Shown: positions 10,280-21,359, counted from the first letter of the stretch. The stretch is 64,000 bases of DNA from Odobenus rosmarus divergens (GCF_000321225.1 NW_004450483.1:1399758-1463757), one strand, 5' to 3'. Notes: generated from the letters alone by a model not told the origin. Made by a program: numbers and translations.

Positions 10280-10809
10280 GGCAGGACATGGTGGGGACAG
10301 CAGTGCGCTAAGGGCATGAAAGATACGTATTTTCATAAGGTGGAGTGTGGGGGCTGTCACCCCCTCCTTCCTCCCCTCCATGACCAACTTGGGCTGGGAG
10401 ACCCTTGAAGGGGACACTGTGGGGACACTGTTCCCTTCCCTTGTGAACAGAACTGAATGGAGATTGCCTATAGCTGCCACTCCGTCTGGCTCAGGCCCAG
10501 GCTGCCCCTCAGCATGACCCCCAGAGCAAGCCCACCCCGCTGCAAGGTGCCAGTGTGCCCCTCACAAGACCTTGGAGCCCTGCTTTCTGGTTTATTCTAC
10601 TGGGGCCTCTATTCTGAGCTCTGTCCCTATCTGCCTGGGTCAGATGTGCCCAAGGGGCCCAGTGCCTGCCTCCGAGGACCCCTCCCTGGCTGTGACTGTC
10701 CTTAACTCTGGCTGCTCCTGCCTGCCACTCTCTGGTCCTCGCCCCACCCCCTTCCTGGCTGGCTGATGAGTTGGGGGATCCGCTAGTTGTTCCCCAGATA
10801 CTTAAGTGA
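10280..10809. other. Unique DNA, nothing recognised
   Basis: No repeat or exon is recognisable in this stretch. Confidence 0.45.
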
Positions 10810-10885
10810 TTAAATATATCCCCATATATTACTTGCCCTAGAGCATGGGTAAGTGCTTAACAAGTGTTAGCTATTAGCTGTATTT
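10810..10885 (+). repeat. MIR 3' end
   Basis: 'gggtaagtgcttaacaagtg' and 'ttagctattagctgta' match the MIR terminus 'agtaagcgctcaataaatgttagctatta'. Confidence 0.65.
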
Positions 10886-11059
10886 ATTTATTTTTTTTTT
10901 AGTTTCTTGACTCGTGAGTGCTGTGGTTTGCTCATCTTTTAAAATGAGATTGTTGCAACATCAAGCACCTCCTGATGTGCGGCACCGAGCAGGGCACAGC
11001 CTCCCTTACGTGGTTCCCAAAATACACAATTTGAATTTAAACATGAGGACCATAAGACA

Positions 11060-11470
11060 AGACCACACTGAGAGACATCTGTGCAAAATAACTGGTCAGA
11101 ACCTCTCAAAAGTGTCCTGCTCATGAAAACCAAGGAACGACAAAGAGAGGGGCCATCTCATACTGGAGGGTTCTAAGGACACATGAGCACGAAATGCAGA
11201 GTGGAATCCTGCGGGAGATCCTGCAACTGAAAAAGGATGTTAGTGGGAAACTTGCAAAATGTAAATAAGGGCTGTAGGTTACTTAGCAGGGTCTTACCTC
11301 GGTCCGTGTCCTGGTTTTGGTCATCCTACCAGGGTCCACAGGGCATTTGCATTAGGGAAAGCGATAAAGGGCATGGGGGAACTTTTAAGACTATTTTGCC
11401 AGAGTTTTCAACTCTGAAATTATTTCAATATATATTTCAATATATTGAATATATTTCAATATAAAAAGTT
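11060..11470 (+). mobile_element. Ancient L1M/L1ME-type 3' UTR, sense
   Basis: 'gcaaaataactggtcagaac', 'atcctgcgggagatcctgca', 'gggctgtaggttacttagca' and the terminal 'ctctgaaattatttcaa...aaaaagttt' correspond to old L1 3' ends. The terminal part has grown by a tandem 'tatttcaatata' motif (three copies at 11421-11463). Subfamily uncertain. Confidence 0.7.
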
Positions 11471-11479
11471 TAAAAATAG

Positions 11480-12045
11480 GATTACGGAGAGTAGCGTTCC
11501 TCTAGGTTGTTAGGAAGAATGTAAAAGTGAGTAAGAGTAAAGCTCATAGAGCGGGTCACCTGTCAGTTGATAAGTCCCACAAACCAGCATGAGGGTATGC
11601 CACAGGGACTGGGCTTGTGTGTAATGTCCTTGTAGCCCCTGTCCCCGGGATTGGTCAGCTTTTGTCTGCAGGGTGGCAGAGAATTAGGCTGGGAGAACAG
11701 CATTGACAAAGGCCAGGGCAGATAAGAGCCAGGGCATGAGAGGGAACAACCCACTGCCATAAGCGCGGGCCCTGAGGATGGGGAGCAGGGAGGGGCCGGG
11801 CTTGTCCCCGTGGTCACCGGACAATGCAGGGGCCGAAGTGAGCCTGCAATCCCGGCGGGCCTCAGTCCCCCGCCCTCCGCATTCCATCACACCATATTCC
11901 CAAACACAGCTGAACGTAAACTCTAAAGACAGTCCGTTCTTGCAAAAACGGGCTTTGCACCTAACATTAAGGATTTTTTTGTAAGGAAGAGAAAGCGTAT
12001 AGCTTCTAACTCTGTTGTGTGGGATTTGGTGGTCTTGAGATAAGT
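11480..12045. other. Unique DNA, nothing recognised
   Basis: No repeat family, exon or RNA gene can be supported here. GC content rises around 11780-11890. Confidence 0.45.
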
Positions 12046-12058
12046 GTCAATCTGCCAG

Positions 12059-12283
12059 CTTTTTTTTTTTTTTAAGTATTTTATTTATTTATTTTTGTGT
12101 GAGAGAGAAAGTGAGCACAAGTTGGGGGGAAGGGCAGAGGGAGAAGCAGACTCCCCACTGAGCAGGGAGCCCAGCTCAGGGCTCAGTCACAGGACCCCGG
12201 GATCATGACCTGAGCCGAAGGCAGACGCTTAACTGACTGAGCTACCCAGGCACTTAACCGCTTACTGAGCCACCCAGGCACCC
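12059..12283 (-). mobile_element. CAN-SINE, antisense, with duplicated head
   Basis: The T run at 12059-12073 is the tail. The SINE body continues to 'gctacccaggca' at 12252 and then repeats 'cttaaccgcttactgagcca' and 'cccaggca' to 12280. The 5' head (box A region) is therefore present twice. 'aatctgcca' flanks lie at 12049 and 12292, a probable target-site duplication with extra bases. Confidence 0.93.
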
Positions 12284-12329
12284 TCAATCTAAATCTGCCA
12301 ACCTTAAGAAGGAAAGGTACTCAGGGGGT

Positions 12330-12500
12330 TTTCACTATGAAAAGCTGAGCACATGGCAGGCACCTAGCAATGCATCCCCCAGCACTGGCCAGAAGTGCCA
12401 ACACATTTCACACCGTCTTTGCACCTAGCCCACGGGGTGGGCTCCAGCAGATGCCTCGGCCCCCGTTTTGCAGACTGAGCAACGGGGACCTGAATGCTAG
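12330..12500 (-). repeat. MIR, antisense, diverged
   Basis: 'aaagctgagcacatggcagg' with 'ggcccccgttttgcagactgagcaacg' (read in pieces) resembles antisense MIR ('ccccattttacagatgagga'). Confidence 0.55.
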
Positions 12501-12959
12501 AGTAGTCCAGAGGGCGCTTCGTGCTCAGGCCAGGGCTCAGCCCGCCGGGATAAGTTGGGGGAGTGTGAGGGTGGTGGGAAAGGGCTTCCATGCTCTTCAC
12601 CCACAGGAGAGAGGTGAAGAGGAAGGAGAACGGGCCATTTCATCAAAGTCTGCGGACCTCTCATTGATTTCTCAGTAGGAAATTGGAACTATACTACAAA
12701 GATCTCCCTTGTGGGGCAATGCTGAGCACGACGGGTGATATTTGTGAGGTCCCTGCCCCAATGTCATGCACATAGTAGACACTGAATGGAAGTCCTCCTT
12801 TCCACTTATCCTTAGGGAAGGGCACCCTGTAAGCAGGGCCAAGGTGAACAAGCTCCAGATTCTGAACCAGCATCATTACTTCCTTCATGTCCCCTCCACA
12901 GCCAGCCTGCCCTGGAGTGACTAGAGTCTCAACCACTGTGCAGATGGTTTTACTCACGT

Positions 12960-13125
12960 AACACCCACATAACACTTTCTATGTGCCAGGTACCAGACCA
13001 AAGTCTTCCCACATGCGAACTCCTTTATTCTTCACAACTCCCCTAGGAAGTGGGGATTGCATCAGCCCATTTCGCAGATGCACAGGTAGCAAATGGTGAG
13101 CTTGCAAGGCGAACCCAGATGTGAC
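12960..13125 (-). repeat. MIR, antisense
   Basis: 'cactttctatgtgccaggta', 'ctcctttattcttcacaact', 'ccctaggaagtggggattgc' and 'cccatttcgcagatgcacag' occur in antisense MIR order. Confidence 0.85.
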
Positions 13126-13191
13126 ACCTCGTGTCTGCTCTCAGCAGCTGCTATCCACCTGCTGCTAGCCAAGGATGGTAGTGTCCTCACT

Positions 13192-13626
13192 GTTACGGTG
13201 TGAATTGTGACTCTCAAAAAGATACAACGAAGTCCCAATCCCCCAGTACCTTGGAATAGTGTTATGCCGACGTAGTCAATGTGAGGTCATTAGGGTGGGC
13301 CCTAATCCAGTGTGACTGGCGTTCTTATAAGAAGGGGAAATTTGGACTCGGAGATGTGCGCACAGGGAGAACACCATGGGAAAATGAAAGCAGAGATCGG
13401 GCTGACGTATCTGCAAGCCAAGGAACATCAAATATTACCAGCAAACTACCAGAAGCTAAGAGAGAGGCAGGGAACAGAGTCTCCCTATAGCCCTCAGAAG
13501 GAACCAACCCTGCCCACACCCTGATCTCAGACTTCTGGCCTCCGAAACAGTGAGACAATATGTTTCCGTTGTGTAAGCTACCCACTTTGTGGTACTCGGT
13601 CATGAAGGCTCTAGCAAACTAAAGCA
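13192..13626 (+). mobile_element. MLT1-type LTR (ERVL-MaLR), solo, sense
   Basis: The MLT1 LTR is followed almost end to end: 'gtgaattgtgactctcaaaa', 'aatgtgaggtcattagggtg', 'gggccctaatccagtgtgac', 'cttataagaaggggaaattt', 'catcaaatattaccagcaaa', 'tgatctcagacttctggcct' and 'gtgtaagctacccactttgt'. No internal retroviral sequence or partner LTR is seen in the window, so it is a solo non-coding LTR. Confidence 0.9.
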
Positions 13627-13737
13627 ATCACTGTAGTCTTTCTATGGCATTTCCCGAAGCAATTCCCCATTACTCGAGAGATGCTACAAAAATTCCAGCC
13701 TGTTAAACGGACTCATAATCTTTTTGGTGTTCTAGGC

Positions 13738-13918
13738 TGGCGGTTCTTAACCAGAGGCCATTCAGGCAATGTCTGGAGACATCTTTGATTGTCACAACTG
13801 GGTACTATTGGCATCTAGTGGGCAGAGGCCAGGGATGCCACAGCACACAGGACAGTCTCTGCCACCAAGAACTATCTAGCCCCAAACGTCAATAGTACCA
13901 AGATTGAAAATCCTTTTG
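13738..13918 (+). mobile_element. MER5A-type DNA transposon (hAT-Charlie, non-autonomous)
   Basis: 'ggcaatgtctggagacatct', 'gattgtcacaactgggtact', 'ttggcatctagtgggcagag', 'gccagggatgccacagcaca' and 'ccccaaacgtcaatagtacc' match MER5A in order. The 3' terminus is eroded. A second terminus-like string, 'aggttgagaacccctg', lies at about 14078-14094, possibly a second MER5 fragment. Confidence 0.9.
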
Positions 13919-14230
13919 ACCACAGGACAAATACTGTGGATCCTCTCCTAAGAAAAATGTCCATCTGCTAACACACTCATACATTCACTCAACTCACACA
14001 CTCACATTTTTTACCCCACACCATTCTGCATCCAACCTCAGGGGCATATACAGTCCCAAAGCCCTTCTATGCATACTAGGTTGAGAACCCCTGTTGCTTT
14101 GTAGGTAAAGAGTGATGCTAATATAGTTAGGAACCAACATTTTCAGCATAATAGCAAAGAGATACAAATATAAGATAGTGTAGGCAAAGTTAAAAATCCT
14201 GTACCCTGAAACCTGAATTGGAAATATCAG

Positions 14231-14425
14231 GGGCGCCTGGGTGGCTCAGTCATTAAGCGTCTGCCTTCGGCTCAGGTCATGATCCCAGGGTCCTGGGACC
14301 AAGCCCCGCCTGGGGCTCCCTGCTCAGCGGGAAGCCTGTTTCTCCCTCTCCCACTCCCCCTGCTTGGTTCCTTCTTTCACTATCTCTCTCTGTCAAATAA
14401 ATAAATAAAATCTTAAAAAAAAATC
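14231..14425 (+). mobile_element. CAN-SINE, sense
   Basis: The head 'ggggcgcctgggtggctcag', 'cttcggctcaggtcatgatc', the CT-rich middle, (aaat)n and A9 tail are complete. A target-site duplication is not clear. Confidence 0.97.
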
Positions 14426-15566
14426 AAAATCAACTTACAATGTGTTTTCCCTTTCATAAAGAAATAAGACCCTCCTAGGCCTGTTCACTGAAAAGCCCTG
14501 TAAGTAACACCAGCTCAGAAGCAAGAGTGCTATAGCTCCAGACTGGGGTCTCCAAAGAACCAGGGAGCCTGGGAGACATGGATGATTCTAGGACTGAGGT
14601 AAGGCAAATATAAGGTGAGCTACACCATCTTGTCATACGAAAAAGCAAGGAAGTTGTCTCAAATTTCTACAGTTGCTTTAGAAGGAACCAATTCAAAATG
14701 GTTGTAGTTGGCCAATGATGGGAAAATTTTATTGTCAAAAATAATAATGACGATAATAGATCGAAATAAACCAAATATGGAGTTCATAATATTTTTTAAA
14801 AACTCATTTGTTGCCTTTGGAGGATGCTAGGGAACCAACACATTATTTTTTCAAAACTTTTTAAAATTATTATTTTAAAAGAGAAAGGATCAAACATTTA
14901 TCCTGCCTTTGCTGTACAAACTTCAGTCCAAGGAAATCATGAATGAGGGAAAGAGTGTTATAGACACATTTCACCTAGAAAATGCGCAAGAATAATGGAA
15001 TATTACCACGTTGCAAACCGTAATGAAATAATGGGCCACCGAAAGGCTGATGTTGGGAAGTTTACAATGGATGGGCTGGCCTACAGCATCTGGACACACA
15101 GATCAGCTGCAACTTCACAGCAAGAGAGGATTAGATGGGCGCCTCAGGAGGCAGCAGCAAGCACACGTACCACTCCTCAGAGGATATTGTGAAAAACTAA
15201 ACCCAAATCTGGCCAAGCTTCTGGGTCTGACTATATGTTGATAGGAAATGCAGGCGGGAAGGGATGTGCGGGACAAGAACATGGAGACGCAACCAGCGGT
15301 CAGCCAGACCCAGAACATACATGGGGAACTCTAGGGGCAAAGGGGCCAGGGCTTGGGTGTTTTTTGTTTAACAAATAGCATTAGAGGAAAAGGCCGAGGG
15401 GAGGACACTGTAACCGATTAAAGAGACATGGGGGATGTATCAAGCCAGAGCAATGCGCGGAGTCTGTCTGAATCCTGATTTGAATACTTGGTTGTAAAAG
15501 ACACTTAGGAGACATTAGGGGAAATTTCAATGCATAGATACTACATGACATTAAAATCTTCTTGTT

Positions 15567-15781
15567 GGGGCGCCTGGGTGGCCCAGTCAGTTAAGCATCT
15601 GCCTTCGGCTCAGGTCATGATCCCAGGGTCCTGGGATCGAGCCCCGCATTGGGCTCCCTGTTCAGAGGAGAGTCTGCTTCTCCCTCTCCCTCTGCTGCTC
15701 CCCCTGCTTGTGCTCTCTCACTTTCTCGCTCTCTCTCTCTCTCAAATAAATAAATAAAACCTTTTTTTAAAAAAAAAAAAA
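15567..15781 (+). mobile_element. CAN-SINE, sense, with target-site duplication
   Basis: A full SINE with a CT-rich middle and long A tail. cttcttgtt occurs at 15558-15566 and again at 15782-15790, marking the duplicated target inside the old LINE. Confidence 0.97.
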
Positions 15782-15978
15782 CTTCTTGTTAATATTTTTG
15801 ATTTGATAATGACGGCGTTGAGAATTTTGAAAGAGAGCCTCTTTCTTTTAGAGATGCATACTGAGGTATGTACGGGTGAAAAGACCCAACAGGTGGTGGA
15901 AGCTGGGGCTGGCCCCAGTGGATAATTGTTAATGCTGAGTGACAGGTGCAGAGTGTTTGTTTTAAATTGCTTTCTCTG

Positions 15979-16160
15979 GGGCCCCTGGGTGGCTCAGTCA
16001 GTTAAGCGTCCTGCTCTTGGTTTTGGCTCAGGTCATGATCTCAGGGTCATGAGATCGAGCCCTGTGTCAGGCTCTGCGCTCAACATGGAACCTGCTGAGA
16101 TTCTCTTTCCCTCTCCCTCTGCCCCTCCCTCCCCCCATGCGCTCGCTCTCTCTCTCTCAA
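15979..16160 (+). mobile_element. CAN-SINE of the 'cttggttttggctcagg' subtype
   Basis: The head 'gtggctcagtcagttaagcg' is followed by 'tgctcttggttttggctcag', 'gtcatgatctcagggtcatg' and 'gagattctctttccctctcc', an older subtype than its neighbours. The tail is almost absent. aaattgctttctct (15964-15977) and aaattgttctct (16159-16170) are probable diverged target duplications. Confidence 0.95.
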
Positions 16161-16354
16161 ATTGTTCTCTCTGCTATTGTGTATGCCTGAACATTTTACA
16201 ATAAACCGTCTCTCACAGGGACCACTGGGCGACATCCTGAGCGTGGGCACCAACTCTGCCAGGGTTCTTACCCACTCTTGCTGGGGTCTTGGCGGCCCAC
16301 ACAGGCTTCCTGGGACATGGCATCCCCAGCCTAGGATTGGTTGTCAGGGGTGGG

Positions 16355-16480
16355 GGGCGGTTTCAGCCAGGAAGACTTCCTGGAAGAAGTGGTGCCTGAC
16401 CAGAGACCTATGTGAGTGTTTCCCAATGCGAGGAGATGGGAAAGGTGGGCTCTCAGGCAGGGGGGCTCATCACAGACCCC
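16355..16480 (-). repeat. Possible L2 fragment, antisense
   Basis: 'aggaagacttcctggaagaa' and 'gtggtgcctgaccagagacc' resemble antisense L2 ('aaggcttcctggaggaggtgacatttgagctgag'). The 3' flank to 17080 shows nothing recognisable. Confidence 0.45.
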
Positions 16481-17084
16481 AGGGGAGACCTTGGCAAAAG
16501 TGCACACGAGAGATGCGCAGGGAGGTGGGGACACACGGCACACGCACTGGAAAGGTGGGGTCGATGCAACCCGGGGAAGGGCCAGATGCGGCTGTGGAAA
16601 AGCAAGAGGAGTCAGGGAGGCTCCATGGTGCTGGAGAGGCAGATGAGCGCTGGAGGTGCTCATCGCTCAGGGAGGGCTCATGGGGGGGTGGACTTAAGAC
16701 CAGGGGCAGAACAGGTATCCTGAAAGTTGGTGCAGAGAAGTAGGTCTGGAGCCCAGTTTCTAAACACTGTCTCCTAGACTTTTCCCACCATCGTGCTCTG
16801 CCTCCCCTTGCTACAAAGACTGTGATGTTTCCATACATTGATGATTCTCCTTTCACTCCTGAGGATGCCGAAGAAAAAAAGTGAAGCAGGATGTAGAGGT
16901 TTCCGAGTGAAGCTAAGAGCGCATCTAGAGGGGTGGGAAGGAGATGTGTATCTTCTGGGCTAAATTAGAGGTAGCCAAGCATCCCCGGTGGGGCAGACAT
17001 TCAACAGTACAACAGAACAAACCTGAAGAAAGGGTCCTTCTCACAGGGACAGGCATAGTGTTATTTTGTGGCTTACATGTACAT

Positions 17085-17690
17085 TTCCTGAATGACTAAT
17101 GAAATTGCACGTCTTTCCCTGTGCTGATTTGCCATCCATATAGCTTCTTTGGTGACATATTTGTTTGAACCTTTTACCCATTTTGGGGGGCTCATTTGTA
17201 GGGGAATAGGACTTAGTCTTTTGCCATTGTGATATTAGCTGCAGCTTTTCTGGAGATGCTTTTTTGTCAGATTGAGGGCCTTCCCCTCTGTTCCCAGTTT
17301 GCTGAGAGTCTTTATCATGAATGGGGGCTGGATTTTGTCGTGTGTATTTTCTGCATCTAATGAGATGATCCCATCCTTGTCGTGTTTAGTCAGTTAATAT
17401 GGTGAATTTCATTGACTGATTTTCTAATATTAAACTACCTTGCATCCCTGTGATAAACCCCATTGGGCCATGGTAGGTTTCTTTTTTCCTATGTTGTTGA
17501 ATTAAATTCTATGAAAATTTTGCATTTATGTTCACGGGGGATAAGTCTGAAGTCTTCTTTCCTTGTAGGGTCTCCATCTAGTTTTTATATCAGAGTAATG
17601 CTGGCCTCAGAGCATGAGCTGAAAATGAGCACTTTCATTTTCTGGAAGAGTTTGTGTCGAATTGGTATTATGGTCCTCCTTAAATTTCAG
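17085..17690 (-). mobile_element. L1 ORF2 fragment(s), antisense
   Basis: 'gagtctttatcatgaatggg', 'ctgcatctaatgagatgatc', 'ctaccttgcatccctgtgat' and 'aaaccccattgggccatggt' are antisense L1 reverse-transcriptase-region landmarks. The first about 110 bases ('tttggtgacatatttgtttg', 'aaccttttacccattttg') come from further 3' in L1, so an internal deletion joins two L1 parts near 17190-17220. Confidence 0.85.
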
Positions 17691-18164
17691 TCACAGCAAG
17701 ATCACTTGCTGAGCACACCACCATCACCATCACGAGTCCTGCCATGTCCACACCCTCTATCCACGCCCACACTTTTCTTAAATAGACTTACTTTTTAAAA
17801 AACCCCAGTATTTTCTAAGGAAACTTCATATCCCCACCCTAAACAGAAGCTTGTGACATTTGCCCTCTCTCTTGGCCTGACACTTTACAGTCACCTCACC
17901 CCAGCCCCAAGCCCCCTGGGCTGGACTCACAGGTAAGTCTCCTTTCCACCCGTTCAGGTTCAAGTTCAACTACAGGTTGAACTATAAGTGTTCAGGTTGA
18001 ACTCCGAGCGTTCCATGTGGCGGACCACACAAGGGAGAGAGGTGGCCCAGAAATCGCCTCCATCCATTCCCATCATGCAGAGGGGAGGGGCGGCTATTGA
18101 GACAGAAGTTGTGGATTGCTAAAATTGTCCTGTGCACACAAGCAGTAGGTGTAGCAAGCTCTGA
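17691..18164. other. Unique DNA, nothing recognised
   Basis: No repeat or exon is supported. A short 'ggttcaagttcaactacaggttgaact' direct/inverted motif cluster occurs near 17958-18003 (read in pieces). Confidence 0.4.
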
Positions 18165-18300
18165 GAATCACTGACCTAGTCCAACACCTCCATCCCCAGA
18201 GGAGGCAGCTGAGACCGAGCATGGCAGAGCAACCTGCCGAAAAAGCACATGAATGAGTGGCCAAGTTGCAGTTGGAACCCTGTCACCTAACTCCTGCCCA
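18165..18300 (-). repeat. MIR, antisense, diverged
   Basis: 'catccccagaggaggcagctgag', 'agagcaacctgccgaaaaag' and 'gaatgagtggccaagttgca' follow antisense MIR order with high divergence. Confidence 0.55.
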
Positions 18301-19270
18301 GAGCTTTGCGTGTTGATGACACTTGTTGTCCCTTGCATCCGTCTTGCCCTTGTCCTTCTCCGGGCCCCGGGAAGATGCTCTCTGTGGAGCACTTCCCCCA
18401 GGCTCCTGGCCCCCTGGCTCCCATCTGGATTTCCACTGGGAAGCCTGGCAGGGTACTGGACAGCGGCGGGGGAAGAGAGGTCAGGGGATCCTGCTTGCCC
18501 TCTTTTGTTTTGTTCCAAGACTGGCTGTGCCCCTGTGAACTCCAGCTTCTGCGGAGCTTTATATCTCTAGCTTTGAACCCAGCGCCCGGGCCTTGGGGTG
18601 GTAACAGCTCCCGCAGTGGCCAACCCCTGGGTGCCTTCCATCCCTCGTAGCTCCCTGAACTCGATGACATTTCTGCGAATGGTCCCTTCATTTAGAAGTC
18701 TCCTTACAAATCCCAGCCCAGTATTTCCTGTCAGATACATGCAGGAGCTCCCTCCCTGACTCTCCCCTACCACCTATCCCCATCCCTGAAACCTCAGGCC
18801 CCAGAGAAATCCCCCGAAGTCCCTGGGTCACAGATTATTGGATGTACGTAGCATTTCTTGTTGGCACCATTTGCGTCTGAATGAAGAGGAGACCCATCTG
18901 CACATGGCTAACTTAGGCAGACCCAGGAGATGCTCCTTGAATGGAGACCTTGTCTTGGCCCCTCCAGGTGCCTAACCCACCCCAGACAGGCTGAGCTCAC
19001 AGAGGCAGGGGGTGTCAGGGGCAATGGAACTCAAGTGACTTGAGCAGAAGGAAAAGGAGCATTGCCCTCAAGAGGGCTCCTTCACATTAGGGGCAAAAGC
19101 AAAGACAATTCCAAATCCAGTCCTCTGGGAACCTCTGCAAACATACCAGGTTCCAAGAATAAGAAGGCTGTGTTAGCCACGGCATATACATCCAAACCAA
19201 ACAACCAACAGCCCATAGCACCTCCATGTGAACTTCTATCTGAAAAGGGATTCTTGATCTTGATATGAAA
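18301..19270. other. Unique DNA, nothing recognised
   Basis: Several overlapping open frames of 70-134 codons exist on both strands between 18250 and 18700, none with a recognisable domain. No repeat is recognised. Confidence 0.45.
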
Positions 19271-19275
19271 AACAG

Positions 19276-19305
19276 GTACACACACACACTCACACACTCA
19301 CACAG
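19276..19305 (+). repeat. (CA)n microsatellite, interrupted
   Basis: 'acacacacacactcacacac' and 'tcacacag': short CA runs broken by CT. Confidence 0.9.
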
Positions 19306-19769
19306 AGCCAAAGACTGGATTTGAAGTTAGCCCATGATTTGTGTAAGGAACCTGAGGGATAAAAGGGAAATAAAGACATTAAGTCTTCAGAAAGATGTGG
19401 CACACAACGGAGGCCTTGCTGGGTGTTACCTATTTGTTTTGGGACCCAGGATTTGCCCCCTGGGATGACACTGTAGGTCAGCAGACGACATCACCATGCC
19501 GGAGGACCCAGAGGCAGAGCTGAACCGGGTGACCCGCATGGTGGCCTGAGCCCACACCTCCCGACCGGGCAGGGAGGCAGCCTGAGCCCCAGTGGATCAC
19601 AGCCCAGTGTACAAGACTGGCTGGCGAGTAGGAATGTTTCTAGGGGTCCAGCTGGATCGGCAAGCCCCGGAACAGCATGTTAGGTATTAACTCTTCTTTC
19701 GGGAAGTCACCAGGCAGGCATTTGTTTACCCACCAGCTTGAGGAGGTTCAGAAGGGGTAGGAAGGGAAG

Positions 19770-19870
19770 AGAACCAATATTTATTGAGGGCCGGCCGTGG
19801 GCCTGGCTGTGCACCGGTGCTTTACAGCTTTGTTGACTTCACCTGAGGTCCTCATTCTCTGGCTGAGGCT
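19770..19870 (-). repeat. MIR/L2 3' end, antisense
   Basis: 'ccaatatttattgagggccg' and 'gcaccggtgctttacagctt' fit the antisense MIR terminus. Confidence 0.65.
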
Positions 19871-19964
19871 GTGAAGGGTGATGATGATGCTGATAATGAG
19901 ATCTCTCGGTGTACTTTTAAAAACTACTGTATCTTACTTGGCATTCACGAGGATCTCTGCTGTA

Positions 19965-20100
19965 GGAATGACAACACCTGATGAGAACATAGAGGCCCAG
20001 GGGAATGAAGCGATTTGCCCACATAGGCTTAAATGTTGAATGCTGAAGCCAGAGCCAGAACTCTGATGCCTGACTCCACACCTGTGGTTCTTATCATCCC
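19965..20100 (-). repeat. MIR core, antisense
   Basis: 'catagaggcccaggggaatg', 'aagcgatttgcccacatagg', 'ccagagccagaactctgatg' and 'cctgactccacacctgtggt' follow antisense MIR order. It may be the same element as the fragment at 19770. Confidence 0.75.
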
Positions 20101-20344
20101 CAGCTCCTCAGCTCCCGGTGCGAGAAGGGCCTCATCACATCTGGTGGGATAACTTGAGGCTCAGCTGATCTAGGGAGCGGGACAGAGCATCTGGGGCAGA
20201 AGGCCAAGGGGACTGGCCTTCACCGAGAACCATCCGGTGCTGGGCACTGAGCTTCGGCATTGCCGCCAGGAGCCAGACGGCTGGCGGTCGGCGAAGGAAA
20301 GGTGACGGGGTTGCTACCGCCTGGGTATCTCCACCTGGACTCTT

Positions 20345-20359
20345 CCGCCAGGGGGCGCT
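20345..20359 (+). promoter_or_regulatory. Strong CTCF-like binding motif
   Basis: CCGCCAGGGGGCGCT matches the CTCF core CCASNAGRKGGCRS at all but one position (G for A at position 3), including the full AGGGGGCGC stretch. Occupancy is unknown; the call is motif only. Confidence 0.5.
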
Positions 20360-20459
20360 CCCCCCAGAGGGGCACCTTAGCGATGAGGGGGGGTTCCTCA
20401 TGTCACAGTGTAGCCCTGATACTTTCACTTCCCCGGTGTTGGTGCACGGTTTCTAAATG

Positions 20460-21320
20460 ATCCATTTTCACATGAAATCACAGCTCCAGGAGCACAAGCA
20501 CGGGCTCAGGCTGGGAACTATCGTATCCTCAGCATGTGACCACTGATGGCCCCTTTCCGATGGTGACAATCAGATGTCACCATCACTGTGAAGTGTCAGC
20601 GCCACTCCTGGTGCTTGGGCAATGCAGAGAAACAGTAGCTCCTGCTCTGGCCCATTCCTTGGGCTCCCAGAGTGTGGTCTCAGAGAGGAGCCCCACCCCA
20701 CCTGACAGTGAGCTGGCCCCACACCTCGAGACAGCCTTCTCAACTTGTAGTTCCATCGGTGGTCTGGGGTATGGGGGTGGTGCCAGGCCAAGCCCAGGGA
20801 ATAGGGGAGGACAGTTCCTGAGTCCTCGGGGGTTCTGGGCTATGGTGGTTCCTTGCTCAAGCCAGGCCCAGAGCAGAGAGCAAGGGGAAGTCTCCGGAAG
20901 AATGCAGTGGGCCAGGGCCTCATTCTGGGCTCCAGGTGGGCCAGCTCAGTTCCTGGCCTCACAAAAGTCACCTGGCCAGGAAGAAAACCTGTCTGGCGAG
21001 CTGACAGTGCCTGAAGGAGGAAGGAAGCCCACAGAATGGGGAAGTCACTGAGGACTCAAGCCAAATGCCAAAATAAAGTCATCAGCTGGGAAGGAAACCA
21101 GGTCACAGGCTGAGCGGTAGGGGCCTGGTCTGCACCTGATCACACATGCACACACACCACACTCCCCCCACCCCCCGCTATCTCTCTGGCTTTGGCCAGG
21201 ATGAGGGGCAGGTGAGAAGTATTGATGTCAGGAGATCTCCTCAGATCCAGGATCTCTGGGGCTTGGCTGGAAGGATGTGTGGGGAAGAGGCAGGTATTGG
21301 GCAGGGGGGAGAGTGCATGA
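20460..21320. other. Unique GC-rich DNA, nothing recognised
   Basis: A 171-codon open frame at 20536-21051 has no recognisable domain or exon signals. No interspersed repeat is recognised. Confidence 0.45.
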
Positions 21321-21326
21321 GCAAGT

Positions 21327-21359
21327 ATGGCATGGGGGATGGCGAAGGCCAATGCTCCA
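21327..21359 (+). repeat. 33-bp element, left copy of an inverted duplicate
   Basis: The 33 bases starting atggcatgggggatggcgaa are the exact reverse complement of 25000-25032. Homology stops abruptly on both sides. It does not match any interspersed repeat family I know. Confidence 0.95.

Larger units (their letters stand above)
14100..16207 (+). mobile_element. Ancient LINE 3' region (L1M-like), interrupted by three SINEs
   Basis: Non-SINE parts read as one diverged element. They include 'gaataatggaatattaccac', 'aactaaacccaaatctggcc', 'gggaagggatgtgcgggaca', 'gcatactgaggtatgtacgg' and the terminal 'tatgcctgaacattttacaataaa', which resembles an L1M polyadenylation end. The family name is tentative. 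SINEs at 14231, 15567 and 15979 split it. Confidence 0.5.

Noticed and set aside
15567..15781. tRNA gene-like boxes
   Set aside because: A- and B-box-like sequences here and in the other CAN-SINEs belong to tRNA-derived SINE heads and do not fold as a functional tRNA.
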